A stretch of DNA of 64,000 nt from Saitoella complicata NRRL Y-17804. Its lineage: Eukaryota; Ascomycota; Saitoellomycetes; Saitoellales; Saitoellaceae. Of this stretch, positions 10,481 to 19,920 are shown piece after piece. The stretch lies in NCBI RefSeq assembly GCF_001661265.1, contig NW_017566992.1, positions 1,038,892-1,102,891 on the forward strand. The letters are read 5' to 3'. The notes under the pieces are model-generated. The model searched no databases. It was not told where the DNA came from and worked only from the letters and a program-made list of their open reading frames with translations. Every line of letters begins with the position of its first letter. Position 1 is the first letter of the stretch. Position numbers and translations under genes: made by a program.

Positions 10481-10951
10481 CCCTGGGATTCGATATCTCA
10501 GGGTTCGGAGATTGCGTAATTGGGCGGGCACCCCAGACGCTTCCCAGTCCACGCGCTCACTTCGTTGATCATTGCATCAGTCTGCAGCAAGCCAAAAACC
10601 TTAAGAGCGCCAGCTGCTGGCAAGGAGTCGGAATTTCCGAGGTTCACGTGACCCAACGATGTTTCCCTTCAGAATTGATCCGCATCTTTAATTCGGAGAG
10701 CAGTATTACTAGAGGCTTCATCCTAGGAAGTTAACTCGACGCAAGCGAAGACAAGCTTTCGGCTAATGTCGGTTAAAGCTTGCAATTGAGGCGCGTGCAT
10801 CTAGTACGATAGGCGGGTGCGGGGACCCCGGCAGAGACGGAGGGAAGAGGTCCGTGGCTGCTTCATACACTGCGGATCGATATGAATCCCCACAACTCCA
10901 AGCGAACGTATGAGGTGGGGAGAATGAATTTGTGGAGATCATGACCTATCC

Positions 10952-10959
10952 TATAAATA
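10952..10959 (+). promoter_or_regulatory. TATA box of the MFS permease gene
   Basis: TATAAATA lies 53 bp upstream of the ATG at 11005. This is a good match to the consensus at a plausible distance. Confidence 0.6.
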
Positions 10960-11004
10960 CCTCGAGGATTCGGGGTGGGACCAGGTAGCAAACCACCAAT
11001 TCAA

Positions 11005-12646
11005 ATGGACAAGAACGAAGTTGAACATCTCGAGAACGCACAGCGTGATCCGGTTGCGGATTACTTGAAGAACCCTGCTATCTACAGGGTCGACGCTGAC
11101 GACGCCGCTTTCGTCCTCATAACACCCGAGGCCGAGAAGGCGCTCCTTCGCAAGATCGACAGGTGGATCATCCCTTTCCTCGGGATGTCATACGCCTGGC
11201 AGTACGTCGACAAAACCACTCTCTCATATGCCGCTTTGTTCGGGATCAGGGAGGACACCCACCTCAAGGGCACCGAATACTCTTGGCTCTCCGCCCTCTT
11301 CTACTTCGGTTACATGTTCGCCGAATACCCCACAAACTACTTCCTGCAACGTTTCCCCGTCGGCAAATATCTCGGCGTAAATGTCGTCTTGTGGGGCGGT
11401 ACCCTCATGTGTCTCGCTGCTTGCCACAACTTCATCACCCTAGCCGTCGTCAGAGTCATCCTCGGTGCCTTCGAAGCATGTGCTACCCCGAGTTTCATGC
11501 TTTTGACCGGGATGTTCTACCGCAGACGTGAACAGCCCGTGAGAATTGGCTTGTGGTATACATGTAATGGAGTCGCGATTGCGTTCGGTGGGTTGTTTGC
11601 GTACGCGATTGGGCATATTCATGGGAGTTTGGCGTCGTGGAGGTACCTGTTCTTGATCATTGGCGGGATCACTGTGCTTTGGGGCATTATCCTGATCTTG
11701 TTCCTTGCGGATTCGCCGATGAAGGCAAAGTGGTTGACGCCGGAGGAGAGGGCGTTGGCTGTAGCTCGCCTCGCCGAGGAGAACCTGGGAGTGGAGAACA
11801 AAGAGGTGCGTGTCCTCCTGACCCTCACGTCCCAACAGTACTGACGTACTTCCGCAGTTCAAAATGTACCAACTCAAGGAAGCTATCACTGACCCCAAAA
11901 CCTACCTCTTCTTCCTCTTCGCCCTCTCCTCCAACATCCCCAACGGCGGTCTCTCAAACTTCGGCAGTCTCATCATCAAGGGATTCGGATACTCCACCCT
12001 CGTCACCACTCTCCTCCAGATCCCGTACGGTACAGGTATCGCTCTCGCCATCGTGTCCTGCGTGTACATCAACGATAGGTTGTTGCCGCCCAACTCGAGA
12101 TGTTGGATTATGGTCGCGTATCTGATCCCAAACGTGGCGGGGAGTTTGGGGTTGTATTTGATTCCGCAGGAGCATAAGGTTCCTCTGCTTATTTGCTACT
12201 ACGTACGTCACTTTCCCCAGCAAGTTTCCATGCATGTTTGCTGACAAGACGCACAGTTAACCGGCTTTTACAACGCAACCTTCGTTGTCGGCCTCTCCTT
12301 CATCACCGGTAACGTTGCCGGCCACACCAAGAAAGTCATCGTTCAAGCCTTTCTCTTCGTCGGCTACTCCGTTGGTAACATCGCCGGTCCGTTCTTCTAC
12401 AAGACTTCGCAAGCACCAAAGTACACCATGGGTATCATCTCCATGCTGGTGTCGTACTGCTTGGAAATTGTGGTCATCTTGTGTTTGAGGTTCGTTTTTG
12501 GAAGGGAAAATGCGAAGAAGGATAGGGCTATGAGGCACTTTGAGCCTGGAACTAAGGAGGCGATCGAACAGGAGGAGGACCGGGCGAGGATGGTGTTAAA
12601 CGACGAGACGGATCTGAAGAACCCGTACTTTAGGTACGTTATGTAA
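11005..12646 (+). CDS. MFS anion:cation symporter (Dal5/allantoate permease type)
   Basis: Three exons: 11005-11805, 11858-12202 and 12257-12646 (introns of 52 and 54 nt), giving 511 aa. I start at the ATG MDKNEVEH because the 30 nt of open frame upstream begin at a GTG. The protein begins with an amphipathic cytosolic region ending KIDRWIIPFLGMSYAWQYVDKTTLSYAA, which is typical of the ACS family (Dal5, Tna1, Seo1). About 12 membrane helices follow, with the loop GMFYRRREQPVRIGLWYTCNG between the two early helix bundles, and a long polar C-tail. These plasma-membrane symporters take up anionic nutrients such as allantoate, ureidosuccinate, nicotinate or small peptides with protons. The actual substrate cannot be read from the sequence. 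Confidence 0.88.
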
Positions 12647-13458
12647 GACGGTGCGGTATCAGTAGCCAGTTTATCTTCGTAGGATTACTTTGCTTCTTCT
12701 GTAGGAAATCAAGATCATATGTTATCAAGCGACGATCTTCAGCTGTACATGTTCAAACCTCAAGGTGAGTGACCTTTGGGGTACCTGTTTGGAATACAGG
12801 TATGCTATGTTCTCGGGTTTATAGCTACTGTGCTGGTGTGGTCAACTCATATCGTAGATTGCCGCATACGGAAGTTTCACATTTAAAGGAATCGTCAGAT
12901 GCCATCGAAAATGATACAGTTGTGAGAATCGGAGTCAACCTCCCTCCTCTTTGTCTATGAAGGCTGACTGTTCCCTGCTGCAAATTGTTGCGTGAAATCT
13001 GAACACCTCACTTTTCCTAAACGATATTTCTCACGATATTTCTCACGAGACGTCATCATTGGCAGTAGTACTCTCAATGGGCGTGCGACATCGACGTCTG
13101 ACAGGGCCCGTTGCTGCTATACCGTACCTGTACTTCCATAGGCCGAATCGAGGTGATCTTCTGCATTCCAGATTCACCGGTCCGTGCATGCGGTCCGTCT
13201 TCGAAGAATGCGATATCGGAACGAGAATTTATAACACGGCTTCGGCCCTTCGCATTGCTGTCATACTCGGACCGGACTTACGCGACACCGGAACCCGCAA
13301 CGGCGATCGGAGGCTTATAACCCGGATGTAGGGCCTTTCGTAGCAGCATGGTCATGACGTTTATAAGGATGACTGTTCCGCTCAGTGATTGAGCATCCGT
13401 AATTCCATCTTCCAACTTAAAAACCATCAAGCCTTCGAACAACTGACCCTCCTCATCA
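12647..13458. other. Intergenic, 812 bp, no gene seen
   Basis: No reading frame here has convincing protein composition. At 13021-13044 the 12-mer ACGATATTTCTC is repeated twice head to tail, followed closely by GACGTCATC, a CRE/ATF-like half-site. A TATA-like TATAAGG at 13372 lies 87 bp before the next ATG. Confidence 0.5.
13021..13044 (+). repeat. Tandem 12-bp direct repeat
   Basis: ACGATATTTCTC occurs twice back to back, with a partial third copy (ACGA) after it. It lies about 415 bp upstream of the PY-motif membrane protein gene. Its function is unknown. Confidence 0.6.
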
Positions 13459-13884
13459 ATGGCCATGTTCGACCAATTCCCTGCCAACACGACAATCCGC
13501 GCCTCAGATGCGACACGCCCAATCATCCTGGGTGTAGCTCTATTCGTTGCCCTATTCACAGTTGTGGGGATATACTTATACATCTACCTCAAGTGGCGGA
13601 GAGCAAAATTGAATGCCGCCACCAATACCGAATCAGCTATCGAAAGCGTCTTTCGGCAACCGCAGTATTCAAGTTCACCTACGGAGGCGCCACCACCGTA
13701 CACAGCAGAGTCTACACCGCCAAAGTATGAGATCGATCCATCAAGGCAACCAGAGGTTGCCCAGCGTGGCCACCAACCAGAGATAATCCTTGAGGTAGAG
13801 GCTCTTGAAGAGAGAAACGGCCGACGAACTCGCGATGACGAAGGGCTTGGCCTTGTGGCAATGTATTGGCCGTATCCTGTTTGA
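13459..13884 (+). CDS. Small single-pass membrane protein with two PPxY motifs
   Basis: A 141-aa intronless protein. A short N-terminal segment precedes one hydrophobic helix at about residues 21-44 (PIILGVALFVALFTVVGIYL), closed by a basic stop-transfer (KWRRAK), so the tail should face the cytosol. The tail carries two PY motifs, PPPY at 78-81 and PPKY at 87-90, which are the ligands of WW domains in Rsp5/Nedd4 ubiquitin ligases. An acidic patch follows. I do not recognise a named family. The topology and motifs match the style of Rsp5 membrane adaptors (Rcr1, Bsd2, Tre1), but that role is inference. It sits between an MFS permease and an OPT transporter. A second ATG at codon 3 could also serve as start. 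Confidence 0.72.
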   Translation: MAMFDQFPANTTIRASDATRPIILGVALFVALFTVVGIYLYIYLKWRRAKLNAATNTESAIESVFRQPQYSSSPTEAPPPYTAESTPPKYEIDPSRQPEVAQRGHQPEIILEVEALEERNGRRTRDDEGLGLVAMYWPYPV

Positions 13885-14129
13885 TAGAAATCACATCCAC
13901 TTTCTACACCACGAATGATCGTCCTAGATGTTCATGCGTATGAAGAGGTATCATTGATGCTAAGTAACGTTTGACAATATGAAAACCCGGAAAAAACTCC
14001 TGTACCTCCTGTACCTCTACTATAGCCGTAATCAGATTCAAAACAGAATCAATGCCACGTAGAACAAACTAGTGAATCAAAGGACATGCAATATAATGTC
14101 CCGCACTTCTCACATTCCTCACTTGACGC

Positions 14130-16776
14130 TCACCACCAGAACTTCCTTCCAAATTTCTCACCGGCCTCGACAGTCTTCCATGCACACCCCCTCCAATCAC
14201 AAGTATCCTTGAACACCTCTGTGCCCCACCACTGCCACTTATCGGATATACCGGGGTACACGACAGCAAAGTAAACCACTAACACCCCCAGCGCCAGCGA
14301 GGAGTCCAGAGCAGCAGACAGAACAAAGTTATACTTCGACCACCACCCCTCCGCACGGCGACGAATGATCCGGTTAGAGATAAACCCAACAACAGCCCAC
14401 GTCGAATAATTGACACCAGTAGCCGGAGGAATCCAAGAGGTGCCTCCGAGGATAATAGCAGGATGCACATACCTCCATAAACTCGTCGGATACCGCTTAG
14501 TCAAGTAGTAAATCGGTATCGGAATGAAAGCTCCGGCCAAGAAGCAGTACAGGAGCGGGTGGTACATCTGTCCCCGACCGAAGAACCGATCAGGTCCAAT
14601 TAATCCCCACACCATCGATCCATTGAAATGCACCCGAGCAAAGGGGCACGTGAACCCGTTCTCCGCCTCCAAAGTGCAAATGCCCCGGATATTCCCAAAC
14701 ATCCAGTTCATCACGAAGATCTGTGTCAAAGACCCCACACCCGTTGCGACGACTTGTACGAGCATCATGACCCGTGGCGGGACTTTCATATAATGGCCCA
14801 GTTTCATGTCGGAGGAGAAAGTGATTCCCTGATGATTCGTGATGTAGCACAAACAGACAAAGACCATGTTTGCCACCGGCTTGCCGGGGAACAAGTACCC
14901 GCACACAACCTGACTGAGCAGAAGCAGTGAAGGCGTCTGATTGGCGATCGCGGTCACGATCCCAATCGGGACAAACAGCAATCCTCCCAAACCCACCGCA
15001 AAAAGCACACCATACCACGGTAGATGAACAGGATAATGTTCACAGAGATACATCGCACCTCCGAGACACACCACGAAAAGCAACACATACCACCACGCCG
15101 GAACATCGGGATACTTCTTCATCATCTGTTACAGGTCATGTCAGCCAATTTTGTAGAAAACGTTATAGATCATGAGTTATACCTGACTATGAATATCGTC
15201 CTCTCCATCGCCCTGCCCTCTAGCAGCCCTCCACTGCTTCCAGATATCATGGCGATAGTTGAGCCAGGTGTGCACCACTAACGCTGTAAGAGCCGCAAAG
15301 CTCAACCCGTATGTGATGACGTACGTCGCAGGAAGGTATAGGGGTGAATAAGCTTCGTACTTTTCCTTGTCGAATGTCAAGTCCGGGGCGATGACACGAG
15401 TAACGTCGTACGGCTGCCCAGCGTTATCGAACACCTCCGGACTTGAGATAGGTAGGTAGGCTGTGAACCACACATTCGAGTAACTGTCAGAACTGTCAGT
15501 AACTGCTTAACGCAATGCCGGGAAATTCTTACTATAACACCGGCGCAAGCACCCAAATAAATGCCACCAAACTCCCCAACACATTCGCCTGTGCCCACCA
15601 CGGCATCAACAACGGACTTCCCACATACGCAACCTGTGCCCAATCCCACGTAATCATACCAATCCCTAACCCCGTACGTACCCCAAAGACCTGATTCACG
15701 ACTTTACTTTCCGGCCATATCCAGATTGGCCAGCCGAACCAGGAGAGGGCAGGGAAGATGAATCCCGGGAGGAAGTAGTAGAAGAATGCGATGAGAAAGG
15801 TGAGTTTGAAGAAATGGTAGCGCGTGGTCGATTGTTGGCTGTGCAGGACGGAGAAAAGGGAGGTGTTGACCAATGTTGCTGGCCAGACCATGCTGGAAGG
15901 GGTGATGAGGAGGCGACGTGTTAGACCGGCGAAGGCGTAGCCGAGTAGCTGTGTGGTAAGGACGAGGAGGATTTGGTACGTCACTCCAAAGTCTTGACCG
16001 TAGAACTTGACTTGCTCAACAATGACATCGGTAGCATAAGCCCACCCGAATGACACATTCCCAGCAACGAACACACACGCAGCCTCCTTTGCACTCCAAT
16101 CCCTTTCATCATTCAATTTCACCCAAGCACATAGTCTAGTACCCGGTATGCCAAACGGTATCGATGTATGTGGCATGTATGCCGCCCAAGCCTTTCCCAA
16201 GGGGTGTGCGAGAAGTTGTGCGATCAATGCGGACAAGGCGATCGAGGGGTACCGCAGGGAGAAGAACATGTTGGATGCGGAGCCGAGGAGGGTAAAGAAC
16301 ACTGCGATTGCCCACATGCGGAGGGTGTTAACGGGAGTGTCGGGGTCATCTGTGTTCGGGACGCATGCATTCACCTCGCCAAAAGGACTATCACGAAACA
16401 CTTCAGCCATAAACCCGGTTATGAAAGGGCTAGTGCCATACCTATCCTCACCGTCGCCAGGCTTCGCAGTATCATCCTCGAGCAAATATTCCTCATCATC
16501 CACTGCCTCCTCATCCCCAAAACTCTCATCCTCCTCCTCCAACTCACCTCCAATCCCAAGTAAATCCACACTCTTCCTATGCGCCAAGCTGATGACACTC
16601 GCACTACTCCGTCTCCTCCTCCGAAAGGTATCGCTTCCAATTGCAGAACTCGTACGCCTTAACCCCTCTACCGAAGAGTCTCGACGATAATCACGGCGGA
16701 GAGTGTCTGTCATTGAGGCAGTTAAGCGGATGGAGCCGTAGTTTGCCGCGTGTGGAGCGAGAAGAGGGTCGGCCAT
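14130..16776 (-). CDS. Oligopeptide transporter, OPT family
   Basis: Three exons: 15533-16776, 15183-15483 and 14130-15125 (introns of 49 and 57 nt), giving 846 aa. A 130-residue hydrophilic N-terminus, Ser/Arg-rich then strongly acidic, precedes the membrane domain. Family features are visible in order: TPVNTLRMWAIAVFFTLLGSASNMFF, a YPS core, FGIPGTRLCAW, the region joined across the first splice (LYYSNVWFTAYLPIS), the MMKKYPDVPAWWY segment at the second splice, and near the end YHPLLYCFLAGAFIPIP and IILGGTSWIPPATGVNYSTW. OPT proteins import tetra- and pentapeptides, glutathione or siderophore-like metal complexes with protons at the plasma membrane. Substrate not determinable. The C-tail is Trp-rich and short. 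Confidence 0.92.
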
Positions 16777-17168
16777 GCTCTCAGCACAGACTGAATGCTA
16801 TTCGAGAAGGATGCGGGAGTGGGCCGTGCTGCCAGATAGGGGGTTCATTGGAGAGCGACCGTTGATTGTCACGGTTGCCGAGCCAGTTGCGTATGACGCA
16901 CGTTAATGCAAGGGTGCGTCTACTATGGATCAGGCTGTGTGTGGGGGAGCAGCCACTGGAGGTTGGAGGTCGTGCTTTAACGTCCATTTACAAAGCCTTC
17001 ACTACCACGTCAAAAACTCGATACGCTCCCTCCCTTGGCTTGCTGTGCGCCTCCGGTTCCCCCCCGACCCTCTGCGCACGGAACTGACGGACCGACGTGG
17101 CGGGGGCACAGCCACTATCGATAGGATTGATGATCGCACCAACTTCGACAAAACAACCAACAACAACA
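16777..17168. promoter_or_regulatory. Divergent promoter region (392 bp)
   Basis: It lies between the OPT start (16776, minus) and the six-TM protein start (17169, plus). There is a pyrimidine-rich patch with a C7 run near 17060-17070. I see no TATA box and no additional gene. Confidence 0.45.
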
Positions 17169-18344
17169 ATGGGCGACCAACCTCAATTGGAAATCTCCTT
17201 CTCCGACGTCAACAAACTTCTCCTCGCAATCTTCCTTCTCGCCCTCCTCTTCCTCTTCCTCGTTGCCTATCCGATCAACCTCGCCTGGATCTACACCTGT
17301 ATTGAGTCTCCCTCATCCGCGGTGGAGTACGCTCCGCTCCAAACATCCGAATATGACGGTGATGTGAAGAAGTCGTCAAAGGGAATGGCGGACGATGAGG
17401 AGTTCGAGCCTGTCAGAAACGTGCGAGTTACGGACAAACCCGTGACTTCCTCCTTCTTCGGACTCTTCCGATACCTCAAGTCTAGAACCGGTAGGTTTTC
17501 TGCTTACAGAGCTGTTCAATGCTCGGCTATCATCAACATCGTTTCCTACCTCGCCACCAACGCCTTCGGCGCTCTTTTCCAAGTCCCATCCCTCACCGCA
17601 CTCGGTGCTTACGACGATCTCTCCCTCTACGCCATCATCGGCAACGTCCTCGCAATCGTCGTCGGTGCTGCGGTCGCGATGCCGTTAAACATCGTCTACA
17701 TGAAACAACTTCTCGCGGACCCCATCTCCGATAAGGGCACCTGGGGCCACCTCAAGGCAATGACAACCTCTAAGGGTGATTTCATCCACTCCCTCAAGCC
17801 CTTGGTCCCGATTACGCTTCTCTACTCCGCCATCACTTCTATGGGCACATTCGTTTGGACGACGCACATGACCAACGTCCTTACCGCCGCCCAGGACATT
17901 ACCGTCGTCGTTCCCCCTCCGCCCTCCCCAATGGCTTTCGCCTCCAGCGTGGCGTATGTATTGCTCGGTCTTCCGGCTATCGCACTCATGAACCTCGCTC
18001 TCCTCCGTACCCAGGCCTCTGTCGCCTCCACCTCCATGACCTCCACCATCATTCCCGTCCAACGTACCCCCTCCTCAATCACCGCCACAATCCGCACCGC
18101 GATCCGCGCGGACCGCGTTCACGCTCGTCTCATCCGTATGTGGCTTACGACGGTTGCGTTCCAGGCTGTGCCGGTGTTGGTGATGGCTGTGAGTGGATAT
18201 TTCTTGATGATGCAGTTCAGGGATAGGATTGTGGGGAAGGTCATTGAGGCGGGGTTGGCGGAGGGGATTGCGAGGGCGCATGTTGAGGGGATGGCTACGC
18301 CTGCGAAGGTCGGAGTCGAGATCGTGAAGAGGTGGGTTATGTGA
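17169..18344 (+). CDS. Unknown multi-pass membrane protein (about six TM)
   Basis: A 391-aa intronless protein. The open frame extends upstream to a GTG, with another ATG at 17130, but the ATG at 17169 has the best context (CAACAATGG). Hydrophobic segments: residues about 12-35 (LLLAIFLLALLFLFLVAYPI), then IINIVSYLATNAFGALF, LYAIIGNVLAIVVGAAVAMP, LVPITLLYSAITSMGTFVW, AFASSVAYVLLGLPAIALMN and a last helix near WLTTVAFQAVPVLVMAVSGY. A 75-residue polar, acidic loop separates helices 1 and 2. I do not recognise the family and will not assign a function. It diverges from the OPT gene. Confidence 0.75.
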   Translation: MGDQPQLEISFSDVNKLLLAIFLLALLFLFLVAYPINLAWIYTCIESPSSAVEYAPLQTSEYDGDVKKSSKGMADDEEFEPVRNVRVTDKPVTSSFFGLFRYLKSRTGRFSAYRAVQCSAIINIVSYLATNAFGALFQVPSLTALGAYDDLSLYAIIGNVLAIVVGAAVAMPLNIVYMKQLLADPISDKGTWGHLKAMTTSKGDFIHSLKPLVPITLLYSAITSMGTFVWTTHMTNVLTAAQDITVVVPPPPSPMAFASSVAYVLLGLPAIALMNLALLRTQASVASTSMTSTIIPVQRTPSSITATIRTAIRADRVHARLIRMWLTTVAFQAVPVLVMAVSGYFLMMQFRDRIVGKVIEAGLAEGIARAHVEGMATPAKVGVEIVKRWVM

Positions 18345-18568
18345 GTGGACTGTTATAAGTTCATTGACTGTGTTTTGGACTTGACCCAATATGGTTCAGT
18401 AGACTATTGTTTTGAATGATTCCCGTTAAACTCTACTTGTTTCACAGCTATTACTGGGCCTCTGAGAGACGTGTGTAATGGTAATTTTCTTTCCCTTGTA
18501 TCATCCAATCTTGTTGCTCAATTGCCGCATTCATCCACGCTCAGTGTCCATCCTATGCAACATCCCCT

Positions 18569-18982
18569 TCACTGTTCTTGTTCTCCGTGCTCGTCCGCAG
18601 GCAGCATTCCAGCCGCCTCCCATATCCGATCTTCAAAATCCTCTTCAATAACCTCGTCAACATCGTCTATCGTCACCGAAGCTGGACTAAACCCTGGATT
18701 GCCTCGGGTACTCGTTGAGGAGACTGATGAGGAGCTCCCGCGTAAAGTCAGTGCAGCAGTAGACTTGAGTAGGATTCAGGTACGAAGTCCTTTCGCTGAT
18801 CTGTGTTCAGGCGCTTTGGTGTCGTATGTATATGCGCTGTTGAAGCTTCGTTTCGTGGATGAATGCTGGGCCTGGGGAGTTGGAGGACCACCTGGAGACA
18901 TGACGAAGGCGGAGACAGCTGAAAGGCGCCCGAATACCGCGGGATGACGAGTATAAGGAGCGAGGACAGCACGAGCGAGCAT
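18569..18982 (-). CDS. Small predicted mitochondrial protein, two exons
   Basis: Exon 1 is 18784-18982 and exon 2 is 18569-18723, joined over a 60-nt intron (18724-18783, GTACCT...CTGAC...ATCAG), giving 117 aa. The first 25 residues (MLARAVLAPYTRHPAVFGRL) are Arg/Ala/Leu-rich without acids, like a mitochondrial presequence, and RSFNSAYT could be a processing region. After a polar linker the C-terminus is acidic (SVTIDDVDEVIEEDFEDRIW, then EAAGMLPADEHGEQEQ). Both exons lie in one frame, and the intron removes an in-frame TGA, which is why the gene is easily missed. I do not recognise the family. The acidic C-terminus and frame continuity are the main support. Confidence 0.55.
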
Positions 18983-19244
18983 GTAGTTGCAATGACTGAC
19001 TGTTTAAGCGCAATTGTAAATCGACATCAGCAGGTGGTGGAATCAAATTCACGCCGTCTCACGGACAACTCGGCAACCCGCATGACCCTGCATCCATGAT
19101 CTCGAGAGAGCCAGGGATTCCGACGATGACATTATCAACAGTGGTGCAGAGACTGGCCGGTGTTGTCTTCATTCCTTGACCGTCTCAGCTCGCATTGCAT
19201 CCTGAAGTGTTACAAGGAGCAGTCGCATTACAGTCGAAGTCAAC

Positions 19245-19685
19245 ATGGTCGTCGGTTCAACCGCCTACATCGGACCTCTGGTGGTCTGCCTCGTTCTCTT
19301 CATCTTCCTAATGCGGCTCCTCCACATCCGTCGAACCAGAGAAATCGCCCTCGAAGCCCGGCGAACAGTCCAGATAATCCAAGCCGGCGACGCAGCGGCC
19401 GCACAGCGGCGAACGCGTACACACGCACACCGCACGCGGCGGAGCGGTCAAGGAGGAAGAGATAATCCGTTGGCAGAAGATCCGGAAGGGAGGAGAGAGG
19501 ATCCGGAGGTTGATATCGAGTTGCCGAGGTATGAGCGTGGAGGGTTCAGGGAAGATGAGGAGATGGTCGTGGGAATGCTACCGACGGTACCGCCGCCGGC
19601 GTATAAGGGAGGTCAAGAGCAAGTCAACGTTGTACCAGTGACAGAAACAAGTACGAGTCAGATGAACGTTACAACACCTGGTTAA
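19245..19685 (+). CDS. Small single-pass membrane protein with PY motifs
   Basis: A 146-aa intronless protein with a hydrophobic helix at residues about 8-27 (YIGPLVVCLVLFIFLMRLL) followed at once by basic residues (HIRRTREIALEARR), giving an N-out, C-cytosolic prediction. The tail is Arg-rich, then acidic. It carries LPRY (93-96) and PPAY (117-120, within PPPAY). The layout matches the 141-aa protein at 13459: one helix, basic stop, acidic tail, two PY-type motifs. They share no obvious sequence identity outside these features. Like that protein, it could recruit an Rsp5-type ligase to membranes, which is a hypothesis. It diverges from the small mitochondrial gene ending at 18569. Confidence 0.7.
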   Translation: MVVGSTAYIGPLVVCLVLFIFLMRLLHIRRTREIALEARRTVQIIQAGDAAAAQRRTRTHAHRTRRSGQGGRDNPLAEDPEGRREDPEVDIELPRYERGGFREDEEMVVGMLPTVPPPAYKGGQEQVNVVPVTETSTSQMNVTTPG

Positions 19686-19920
19686 TGTGCTGGACATGTA
19701 TCAGGGATGGCATTGTGCGCCGTATCAAACATGTACTTACGTTTTTAATAGTTAGGCCGCTGTTGCAGGATGCTGTAACAATACAACTTCTGAATTGGTT
19801 GCGTATTCGAAACGACCAGGGAATGATAATAACTGAGGTCCAAAACATCCCAAGCCTTCCCCAAGCCTTCCTTGAAGACGTCCCATCTAGCCATAAATAG
19901 TGTGTCCCCCTCCTCCAACT

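Larger units (their letters stand above)
10406..11004. promoter_or_regulatory. Divergent promoter region between LEA-like and MFS genes
   Basis: This 599-bp gene-free stretch is flanked by two ATGs pointing away from each other. It holds a TATA-like element at each end. At 10820-10830 lies the near-perfect palindrome CGGGGACCCCG, which reads as CGG-N5-CCG, the inverted half-site layout bound by many fungal Zn2Cys6 regulators. Confidence 0.55.

Noticed and set aside
16148-16690. 180-codon plus-strand frame inside the OPT gene
   Set aside because: Antisense of the conserved OPT coding region and Ser-rich from reversed acidic codons.
18471-18947. 158-codon plus-strand frame
   Set aside because: Ser/Pro-rich and atypical. 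The minus strand gives a presequence and acidic tail with a clean intron, a better explanation.
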